A stretch of DNA of 8,845 nucleotides, from positions 1 to 8,845 of the forward strand of contig VBNP01000037.1 in assembly GCA_005877965.1 (NCBI GenBank), written 5' to 3'. Under the pieces are notes generated by a model. The model was not told the origin of the DNA and ran no database searches. It was given only the letters and a program-made list of their open reading frames with translations. The number at the start of each line of letters is the position of its first letter. Position 1 is the stretch's first letter. Of this stretch, positions 1-4,628 are shown one piece after another. Made by a program: the position numbers and the translations under genes. The DNA is from Gammaproteobacteria bacterium. GTDB lineage: Bacteria; Pseudomonadota; Gammaproteobacteria; Steroidobacterales; Steroidobacteraceae.

Positions 1-443
1 CTTTGCCCCGCCCGAAGGCGGCCGTGCTCGAACAGTCCCTGCCACGCGGTGAGGCCCGAGATTGGCAGGCTCGCGCCCACTGTGAAGTCAACGTCGCCCG
101 GCAGCGGCGCGAGGTTGCGTGCCTCGATCGCCACATACTCGGCCAGGGTGCCGTCGCGATGCCAGTCCGCGAGGCCGACCACGCGCTGTCCTACTGAGAG
201 TCCCGTCGTACCGTAGCCGAGGGCGGCGACCACTCCGGCCAGCTCGTGGCCGGGGATCGACGGTGTTCGATCACGGTCGCGGCGATCGGTCCAGGTCGAG
301 GGCCACGCCATCTCAGTCGGGACGAATCCCGACGCATGAACCTGAACGACGGCGTCGTTTATCGCCGGCTGCGGCTCGGGCCGCTCCACCAGCTTCATCC
401 CGGCAGTTCCCGCAGCCTGGTCCGTCACCACGATCGCCTTCAT
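1..443 (-). CDS. Quinone-oxidoreductase-like MDR family dehydrogenase, N-terminal part (runs off window)
   Basis: 147 residues are visible, starting MKAIVVTDQA at 443 and read off the left edge. This is the GroES-like N-terminal domain of the medium-chain dehydrogenase/reductase family: PGHELAGVV at about residues 64-72, GQRVVGL at 85-91, then DGTLAEYVAI and the interdomain segment ASLPISGLTAWQGLFEHG. The position where zinc alcohol dehydrogenases carry the catalytic Cys reads ASGFVPTE, so it is closer to zinc-free quinone oxidoreductase/zeta-crystallin types. It probably reduces quinones or enones with NAD(P)H in the cytoplasm; the substrate is unknown. The nucleotide-binding Rossmann domain lies outside the window. 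The start is supported by a GAGGAGA ribosome-binding site at about 452-459 on the plus-strand numbering. Upstream DNA is an OLD-type pseudogene whose tail overlaps this leader. Confidence 0.88.
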   Translation of the reverse strand, partial: MKAIVVTDQAAGTAGMKLVERPEPQPAINDAVVQVHASGFVPTEMAWPSTWTDRRDRDRTPSIPGHELAGVVAALGYGTTGLSVGQRVVGLADWHRDGTLAEYVAIEARNLAPLPGDVDFTVGASLPISGLTAWQGLFEHGRLRAGQ

Positions 444-456
444 CGGAATTGTCTCC

Positions 457-711
457 TCAGTCTTTTGTCTGTCTGGTGGAAAAGTACATGGACGGAAAGC
501 CCCCAGGCCCGGGGCAATGAAAGTCGTCCTCCGTCAACCAGAGCGCCTCACCGCGGCCGGCGCCGGCGCCAAGCGCGTGTCGAATGGCAGCGAGTAGGCT
601 GGTCTTCCCGACGTTGTTCCCTCAAACGAGAACATTCAGGCCGTGTTGGAGGTCGACGCGAAGCGCGCGCAGACAGCGGAAGTTGTGAACCTGAACGTGA
701 GCGAGGTGCAT
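457..711 (-). pseudogene. OLD-family AAA ATPase/nuclease, broken 5' fragment
   Basis: Starting at ATG 711 the frame reads MHLAHVQVHNFRCLRALRV and continues to NVLV at codons 26-29. Codon 30 is TGA (622-624), and the same frame resumes with GNNVGKTSLLAAIRHALG and later ALWLTEDDFH, ending at TGA 457-459. This is the start of OLD/RecF-like ABC-type ATPases that often carry a TOPRIM nuclease domain and act in DNA repair or phage defence. The family normally has VLVGxNNVGKTS here, so the stop lies exactly at the first Walker A glycine and fits a single GGA-to-TGA change. The fragment also ends after about 84 codons, whereas the family is usually several hundred residues long, so both a nonsense change and a large 3' deletion are present. 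The remaining tail merges with the leader of the neighbouring dehydrogenase gene. Family assignment is by motif only. Confidence 0.72.
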
Positions 712-824
712 CGAAATTTGGCTCGGGCGACGAAGGATCGTGGACGGCAATTCCGAAGCTCGCGAACCACCGGCGCCACGGGGTCAACCTCTGGGCGCGG
801 GGACCGCAGCTTCGCGAGGAGGAG

Positions 825-1067
825 ATGGTGTCCTGGATCGCGCAGCACGACGTGTGGCGTACCGCCACGATCGAGTTCATACGCGACCGGTTCCCCGAGG
901 ACTCGTGGAGCCGGTTCGAGACAATCGGGCCGCTGCCCGCGACCCATTACGAGGGCGTGGAGGACTCGGCGCTGGAGCGCGTTATGCGCCTGCTCGACAT
1001 GGAGATTCACCGGCTCGAGGACGTGCGGAACGAGGCGCTCGCGCGGGGCAACGTAACAATTACGTAG
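825..1067 (+). CDS. Hypothetical 80-residue protein, possibly the tail of a larger gene
   Basis: I do not recognise this ORF. It reads MVSWIAQHDVWRTATIEFI, then RDRFPEDSWSRFETIG, and ends in an amphipathic segment with LERVMRLLDMEIHRLEDVRN. The composition looks like real protein, mostly helical and cytoplasmic, and the opposite-strand frames look like shadows. ATG 825 is the only reasonable start nearby. A GAGGAGG stretch lies just 2-3 bases upstream, too close to be an ideal ribosome-binding site. The open frame extends upstream with plausible residues (NLWARGPQLREEE) but without a good start, so this could be the C-terminal end of a gene whose 5' part was lost or frameshifted. It is divergent from the OLD-type fragment and convergent with the tRNA terminator. 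Confidence 0.45.
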   Translation: MVSWIAQHDVWRTATIEFIRDRFPEDSWSRFETIGPLPATHYEGVEDSALERVMRLLDMEIHRLEDVRNEALARGNVTIT

Positions 1068-1084
1068 CAACGGAGGGCTGAGCG

Positions 1085-1120
1085 AAAACGGCCGCAGCGT
1101 CGAAGCGACGCCACGGCCGT
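1085..1120 (-). terminator. Rho-independent terminator behind the tRNA-Pro 3' half
   Basis: On the minus strand a 14-bp stem with two G-T wobbles (outer arms ACGGCCG and CGGCCGT at 1088-1120) closes a 5-base loop and is followed by TTTT. It lies 11 bases beyond the tRNA discriminator base, as expected for a native tRNA transcription unit. Confidence 0.8.
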
Positions 1121-1131
1121 CGGTTGGAGAG

Positions 1132-1173
1132 TCGGGACGGCGGGATTTGAACCCGCGACCCCCTGAACCCCAT
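1132..1173 (-). tRNA. tRNA-Pro (GGG) 3' half, truncated at the anticodon loop
   Basis: Read on the minus strand, the 7-base anticodon loop ATGGGGT (1167-1173) is followed by the 3' anticodon strand TCAGG, a 5-base variable region, and a T arm GCGGG-TTCAAAT-CCCGC at 1140-1156. The acceptor strand CGTCCCG and discriminator A (1132) follow. A C1-G72 acceptor with A73 is typical of bacterial tRNA-Pro, and the loop places GGG as anticodon. No CCA is encoded (CTC follows). The 5' half is absent: the bases that should pair with TCAGG read GCCGC on the minus strand. Known integrases often recombine in the anticodon loop of tRNA genes, so this looks like a displaced 3' end at an attachment site, with the restored gene probably outside the window. 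It is not a functional tRNA. Confidence 0.72.
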
Positions 1174-1300
1174 GCGGCTCTCTAGGGGACCGAGTTACGA
1201 CACCGAGTAGCAATCACGCGAGGTCCTGGGCGTCGGTGTCGTAACAGCAGACCCGAAGATCAACCGAGTGTCGTGAGAAACTCACAGCGAAACTCACAGC
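1168..1300 (+). repeat. Recombination module, copy 1 (attachment-site-like)
   Basis: This block aligns without gaps to 6052-6184 at a constant offset of 4884, with 13 mismatches over 133 bp by my count (about 90%). It starts in the tRNA-Pro anticodon loop (CCCCATGCG) and contains a 13-bp inverted repeat, a small GTGAG-AAA-CTCAC hairpin (1273-1285) and two tandem copies of GAAACTCACAGC (1277-1288, 1289-1300). A third, AACTCACAGG, lies at 1361-1370. A crossover core next to direct short repeats is the layout of tyrosine-recombinase attachment sites (core plus arm-type sites). No recombinase gene is present, so the role is inferred. No convincing protein is coded in any frame. Confidence 0.7.
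1194..1245. repeat. 13-bp perfect inverted repeat in module copy 1
   Basis: GTTACGACACCGA (1194-1206) and TCGGTGTCGTAAC (1233-1245) are exact reverse complements separated by 26 bases. They could be a protein-binding operator, a recombinase site, or a hairpin in single-stranded DNA or RNA. Confidence 0.85.
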
Positions 1301-1303
1301 ACG

Positions 1304-1330
1304 CGACCCCCTGAAGGAATCGGGGGGTCG
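1304..1330. terminator. GC-rich hairpin closing module copy 1
   Basis: CGACCCCC (1304-1311) pairs with GGGGGTCG (1323-1330) across an 11-base loop, followed on the plus strand by TCGCTTTTCG. It is terminator-like in either direction. The equivalent hairpin in copy 2 keeps the stem but has a different loop. Confidence 0.55.
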
Positions 1331-1492
1331 TCGCTTTTCGTCGCCGAAACATCCACAGCTAACTCACAGGAACCGACCCTGACGAGAGCGGACGTGGCGA
1401 GGATGAATCGCTACAAGTTAGAATGGACACTGCAGCCCAATTCAGCGTTTAGGCCGCACTGCGGGGTCCGCACCGGTTCAGAGCCGACCATA

Positions 1493-1522
1493 TTGACGAC
1501 CACGCGTCTACGGCCGTATCTC
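1493..1522 (+). promoter_or_regulatory. Possible sigma70-type promoter for the glycine-zipper gene
   Basis: TTGACG (1493-1498, 5 of 6 matches to the -35 consensus) stands 18 bases before TATCTC (1517-1522, weak -10). The latter lies about 37 bases before the ribosome-binding site at 1559-1564. Otherwise 1331-1558 holds no gene I can support; an open frame at 1394-1591 lacks recognisable features. Confidence 0.3.
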
Positions 1523-1569
1523 TCTCCCACGCACCCTCAACTGCTTACGTCCATCAACGGGAGGCCCAT

Positions 1570-1749
1570 GTGCGGAGGCTCGCCGCAGTGATTGGTGGAG
1601 GTGGCACAGGAGCGCTGGCAGGAGCAGCCGCGGGATCGGCGATTCCTGGCCTAGGCACGATAGCGGGAGCGGTGATCGGCGGAGTTTGCGGTGCGCTCGC
1701 TGGATGGGCTGCCGTTGACGACGACCATGATGGGCAGGGACCGCGCTGA
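1570..1749 (+). CDS. Small glycine-zipper membrane-active protein
   Basis: This short gene encodes 59 residues and starts at GTG 1570, five bases after an excellent GGGAGG ribosome-binding site (1559-1564). The product is MRRLAAVI, a glycine/alanine-rich stretch at residues 9-46 with repeated GxxxG-type spacing (GALAGAAAG, then IPGLGTIAGAVIGGVCGALAG), and an acidic tail DDDHDGQGPR. Such glycine zippers pack tightly in membranes. Similar PGLGT...GAxxGG segments occur in outer-membrane glycine-zipper proteins, pore-forming bacteriocins and hydrophobic regions of secreted toxins. No signal peptide or clear double-glycine leader is present, so export is not supported. The stop overlaps the start of the next gene (ATGA), which implies translational coupling. 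A toxin/immunity or membrane-stress role is speculation. Confidence 0.62.
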   Translation: MRRLAAVIGGGGTGALAGAAAGSAIPGLGTIAGAVIGGVCGALAGWAAVDDDHDGQGPR

Positions 1750-1943
1750 TGAGTCCGCGAGCGCGGTGGTTCTGGCTCTCCGTGCTGCTCAGCTGCTACA
1801 GCACGATTCTTTGCTCGCTTCCGGGTTCCCTTCCGAGAGGTGTCGGCCTCGTACTATGGTGCGCTGCGCTTGCAATTCAAGTGGGGCTGGTTGTCGCCTA
1901 CATCCGGCGCCCTAGAACTCCCCCGGAACCGGTGCCCACCTAG
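1749..1943 (+). CDS. Small two-TM membrane protein coupled to the glycine-zipper gene
   Basis: 64 residues with a short basic N terminus (MSPRARW), a hydrophobic helix at about 7-24, a short turn (PGSLPR), a second helix at about 31-51, then RRPRTPPEPVPT. Positive charges at both ends suggest a hairpin in the inner membrane with both termini in the cytoplasm. The ATG overlaps the upstream TGA in an ATGA junction and has no strong ribosome-binding site of its own, so it is probably made by translational coupling. I do not recognise a family. Pairing a glycine-rich membrane peptide with a two-TM partner is reminiscent of peptide/immunity gene pairs, but that is inference only. An alternative frame at 1691-1915 is a shadow. 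A palindrome follows 25-30 bases after the stop, as in gene cassettes. Confidence 0.6.
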   Translation: MSPRARWFWLSVLLSCYSTILCSLPGSLPRGVGLVLWCAALAIQVGLVVAYIRRPRTPPEPVPT

Positions 1944-1967
1944 CGGCACCTGACGTCGCGGCCCGAC

Positions 1968-2050
1968 GTAACGACTCAGATCGCGGCGCGCGGCGATTGA
2001 GGAGTGAGTCTTTCTTCAGCGCGCTGCAGCTTAAGCGCATTCCGTTACCC
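1968..2050 (+). repeat. attC-like imperfect palindrome after the two-TM gene
   Basis: CGCGGCGCGC-type left arm at 1972-1991 pairs with 2019-2037 (GCGCGCTGC inner, CTTAAGCG outer) in one register, with a single bulged A at 1974 and about four mismatches plus wobbles. Outside this, GTAAC (1968-1972) and GTTAC (2044-2048) form a second pair. Position right after a stop, length of about 80 bp and the AAC...GTT polarity fit an integron attC site. The outer boxes are not consensus (GTTACCC instead of GTTRRRY), and the spacers are uneven (about 2 and 8 bases). Confidence 0.42.
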
Positions 2051-2072
2051 GGCCTTCTCCGATGAAGAGACC

Positions 2073-2711
2073 ATGCCCTTCCGGATTGTCTGCCCTCCCG
2101 AACGATTCAATCACCTCAGAAACGATCCGGCCTTCCACCGCCTGATGATCGCGGGGAAGATTGCCAACGCTCTACGCTTTGGTATTGTGGCCGCAAAGGC
2201 CGCCACTGGACCGGTCACGTACACATCGACAAGAACTCGCGCGGCTAGCTTTCACTACGTCAGCGCCCTACTGCAGGAGGCGCTCCGCTTCCTGCCGCGA
2301 TTGGGCCAGTACTATTCTGGCTCTCAGGCGTTTCGGGAGGAATTGGCACCCCTACTTCGTGACGGGACCGTAGCCTCACTTCAAAATGGCCCATTGGATC
2401 GGTTACGTGATCACGCGGTGTTTCACAACGACGACGTTGTGATGGCTCACGGGCTCCAAAGCGTTGCACTGGATGAATATGTGCTGGTCGCTGGTGACAC
2501 TCCGCTGGCAGGAGATGTCTACTTCCCGCTTTCAGATATTGCGATTGTTCACCATGCGCTCAGCACCGACGTGCAGGGCTATCAGCTCTTGGGCGAGATG
2601 AGTGTCCTCTTGGATCAGGTTGCCGATGTGGGGACAAAAGTTTGTAAAGGCATCGACTCGCTATTCAGAGAGGCCGTGTCTGAGCTGGGCTGCTCCTATA
2701 TCGACGAGTAG
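2073..2711 (+). CDS. HEPN-like helical protein of unknown function
   Basis: 212 residues from ATG 2073, chosen because GAAGAG (2064-2069) precedes it. The frame stays open back to 2004, but that part has no such site and overlaps the upstream palindrome. The protein is mostly helical. LDRLRDHAVFHND at residues 108-120 holds R112 and H118, an R-x5-H arrangement like the RNase-type motif of HEPN domains, and sits after two helices (RAASFHYVSALLQEALRFL), as in that fold. HEPN proteins include toxins and anti-phage RNases, but many members are uncharacterised. The N-terminal MPFRIVCPPERFNHLRND and C-terminal part (residues 121-212) are not recognised. No antitoxin is adjacent. Base composition is visibly less GC-rich than the flanking operons, and the gene is bracketed by attC-like palindromes, suggesting a mobile cassette. 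The ORF is secure; the HEPN assignment is tentative. Confidence 0.68.
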   Translation: MPFRIVCPPERFNHLRNDPAFHRLMIAGKIANALRFGIVAAKAATGPVTYTSTRTRAASFHYVSALLQEALRFLPRLGQYYSGSQAFREELAPLLRDGTVASLQNGPLDRLRDHAVFHNDDVVMAHGLQSVALDEYVLVAGDTPLAGDVYFPLSDIAIVHHALSTDVQGYQLLGEMSVLLDQVADVGTKVCKGIDSLFREAVSELGCSYIDE

Positions 2712-2725
2712 TCGCCACAATGGCC

Positions 2726-2871
2726 GGCTAACAACCGCATGAAGTTGGGAGGGCGCGGCGATCGGTTTGTGTGGGGACTGGCACCACCAGCGGGCGTGCC
2801 CCCACTCAAGCGAACGCGCCGCGGCCCTGCAACTTATGGGGGGTCTTAGACGTCACGCGCTTGGCGTTAGC
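2726..2871 (+). repeat. attC-like palindromic site after the HEPN-like gene
   Basis: Starting 15 bases after the stop, GGCTAAC (2726-2732) is followed by a 5-base spacer and CATGAAGTTG (2738-2747). The latter pairs with CAACTTATG (2830-2838), leaving only G2741 bulged. A 6-base spacer then leads to CTTAGAC (2845-2851), which differs from the GTTRRRY box at its first base. Inside, GGGCGCGGCG (2751-2760) pairs with 2817-2827 with one bulge, and GTGGGG (2771-2776) pairs with CCCCAC (2800-2805). Box-spacer-box order and a single bulged G are hallmarks of folded attC sites. A second candidate end box, GTTAGC (2866-2871), complements GCTAAC (2727-2732) perfectly. It could also act as a bidirectional terminator between converging genes. 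Confidence 0.52.
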
Positions 2872-2913
2872 GGGTTAACGGCAGCAGATATTACCGACTA
2901 CGTGACCTAGCAG

Positions 2914-3666
2914 TCAGCGATTGCGCTTCACCAGCGACTCAAGGCCCTCGAGCGCTTCGCCGGCCGCGGACAGGCGCTCCACTTCCGACGTGAGCTCCCG
3001 GCAACGTGCCTCGGCGCGCGCGCGACCCGACTGCGCCTCCTGCAGCCGCCCGTCCAGGTCGGCCAGCTCCGCCGCCGCTTCCTGCAGCAGCCCAGCCTGG
3101 TCTTCGAGCCCGCGCAGCCCGGCAATCTCCTCGAGCACCTGATCGCGCTCGGCGGCAAGCGCTTCTGCCTCGGCCACCGCTTCCTCGGCGATCCGCCGCC
3201 GCTCCTCTGCCTGAGCCTCGAGCAGGCCTCTAGCCCGGCGCTCCTTCTTCAGCTCGGCCTCGCCCCGCCCGAGCGAGGCGCGCACTTCCTCCAGCTCCCC
3301 GGCTAGCCGGGTCCGTTCCTCGATGGCGGACTCGAGCCGGGCGCGCATGGCCTCGATCAGCTCCCGCACCGCGGCAGCGGTTTGCTGCGGCTCGGCAGCA
3401 GCGGCGGACCGGTGCGCGGTCATCGCCAGACGCTCCCGCAGCGACGCGGTCCGCTCTTGACCGCTCTTCCCGCGCGCCGCGCGCGAGCTTGGTTTCGGAG
3501 CTGTAGGGGGAGGAGTGACGTCGGGCGCCGGCGCCGTGGCAGTCAGCTCGATAGTCGCGGGCGGATTTCCGTTTTCGGGGACGGCCCCCCCCGTGAGCTC
3601 GGAGAGCACGCGGGAGATGGTCCGCGGCTTGCGGGCTGGAACGTTGGCGTCGAAACCGGTGGTCAC
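2914..3666 (-). CDS. Coiled-coil protein, putative ParA partner
   Basis: 250 residues from GTG 3666, which overlaps the ParA stop in a GTGA junction. Three parts are visible. A basic N-terminal tail (residues 1-25, with ARKPRTISRVLSELTGG) comes first. A Pro/Ala-rich, probably disordered linker (about 30-90, with TPPPTAPKPSSRAARGK) follows, and then a long charged coiled coil (about 95-245). No membrane segment or signal peptide is seen. Partners that stimulate ParA-type ATPases commonly use a short Lys/Arg-rich N-terminal peptide followed by coiled-coil or disordered regions (ParB N terminus, McdB, TlpT/PpfA). The coupling here suggests this protein activates the adjacent ParA or connects it to a cargo. 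No ParB DNA-binding domain is present. The partner role is inference; the gene and coiled coil are clear. Confidence 0.8.
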   Translation of the reverse strand: MTTGFDANVPARKPRTISRVLSELTGGAVPENGNPPATIELTATAPAPDVTPPPTAPKPSSRAARGKSGQERTASLRERLAMTAHRSAAAAEPQQTAAAVRELIEAMRARLESAIEERTRLAGELEEVRASLGRGEAELKKERRARGLLEAQAEERRRIAEEAVAEAEALAAERDQVLEEIAGLRGLEDQAGLLQEAAAELADLDGRLQEAQSGRARAEARCRELTSEVERLSAAGEALEGLESLVKRNR

Positions 3667-4628
3667 GCGCTCCTCTCCATCGCGCGCTCGACGCGCGCGC
3701 TGATCATCTCGGTGATAAGGGCGTCGATGTCCTTGGCTCCCTTGGACGATGGGGCGTAGGCATTGATGGGCAGGCCATCACTCGACGCCCGCGCGAACTG
3801 CGTGCACTGCCGCACGATCGTGTCCGACAGAAACTCAGGGTAGTGCGACTCCAGCGCGCCTTTGGCTTCGCGTGCGATCCGGGTCGTGGGGTTGTACTGA
3901 TTGAGAACGATCCGGATCCGCTGCAGGCGGTGGTTCAGGTCGTCCTCGAGCTGGCCCAGCGTCTCGAACAGCAATTTGAGACCGTGAAACGACAGGAAAT
4001 CCGGAAGCACCGGCACGAGCAGGTCGTCTGACGCCATCAGCGCGTTGAGGTTCAGCAGCCCAAAGGAGGGCGGGGCGTCCATGACAATGAACTCGTAGCG
4101 GTCCAACACCCCGGCGAGGGCCCGCTGGAGCTTGTACTCACGCCCGGCCATCGGCATGAGCGAGATGTCGATGGTCGTCATCCGCAGGTTGGCCGGGAGC
4201 ACATCGAACTCCGCGAGCGGTGTCCGCACGATCACGTCTGCGATCGGTACTCCGGTGACCAGGGTATCGAAGACGGTGCGCTCGAGGCTCTCGGCTGCTA
4301 GCCCTAAGTGCTGGGTGGCGTGCCCCTGTGAATCGAGGTCGATCAGCAGGACCCGGTGGCCCAACTCCGCGAGCCGGTAGGCGTACGCCACCGAGAGGCT
4401 CGTCTTGCCGGTGCCGCCCTTGAAGTTGAGGAAGAGCTGGCGGCGCGACGGTTCCCGGCGAGGGTGGCGGTCCAGCACCCTGCGGTACGCCGACAGGTGT
4501 CGCGGCTGGTACGAAGCGGGTCCACCGCCGAGTGCCTTCAGCTCGGGCAGTCTGTCTGCGGCGGCCAGCTGCTTGTCCGTGAAGCCCAGGAGCTTGGCGA
4601 AGTGGCTGCGCTTGTAACGGATCTCCAC
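3663..4628 (-). CDS. ParA/MinD-family ATPase with N-terminal helix-turn-helix-like region
   Basis: 321 residues from GTG 4628, sharing one base with the previous stop (TAGTG). Residues 1-60 (KRSHFAKLLGFTDKQLAAADR, then SYQPRHLSAYRRVL) resemble a small MerR-like or ParA-type N-terminal DNA-binding region. The deviant Walker A is FKGGTGKTS at 69-77 with signature Lys70 and K75. Walker A' is LLIDLDSQGHAT (94-105), the switch/Walker B is FIVMDAPPSFG (180-190) with D184, and the C terminus has the usual SSDGLPINAYAPSSKGAKD (282-300). All residues needed for ATP-driven dimerisation are present. Family members bind DNA or membrane as ATP dimers and position plasmids, chromosomes or protein complexes. 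There is no ParB or parS-like repeat nearby. Instead it is flanked by two coiled-coil proteins in overlapping genes, so a cargo-positioning role is more likely than plasmid partition. Confidence 0.92.
   Translation of the reverse strand: MEIRYKRSHFAKLLGFTDKQLAAADRLPELKALGGGPASYQPRHLSAYRRVLDRHPRREPSRRQLFLNFKGGTGKTSLSVAYAYRLAELGHRVLLIDLDSQGHATQHLGLAAESLERTVFDTLVTGVPIADVIVRTPLAEFDVLPANLRMTTIDISLMPMAGREYKLQRALAGVLDRYEFIVMDAPPSFGLLNLNALMASDDLLVPVLPDFLSFHGLKLLFETLGQLEDDLNHRLQRIRIVLNQYNPTTRIAREAKGALESHYPEFLSDTIVRQCTQFARASSDGLPINAYAPSSKGAKDIDALITEMISARVERAMERSA

Noticed and set aside
636..1070. 144-codon minus-strand open frame
   Set aside because: Arg/Pro-rich shadow of the plus-strand ORF, and it overlaps the OLD-type fragment in the wrong frame.
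1007..1213. Minus-strand open frame with GVQGVAGSNPAVPT
   Set aside because: It is a spurious translation across the tRNA-Pro 3' half and its terminator; such frames are common over tRNA genes.
1194..1245. 13-bp inverted repeat as an integron attC site
   Set aside because: The polarity is GTT...AAC, opposite to the AAC...GTT order of attC, and no inner boxes are present.
1359..1421. CTAAC...GTTAG pair as another attC
   Set aside because: Only five outer bases pair and the interior shows no matching arms.
1394..1591. 65-codon open frame as a gene
   Set aside because: No ribosome-binding site or recognisable composition, and it ends inside the better supported glycine-zipper gene.
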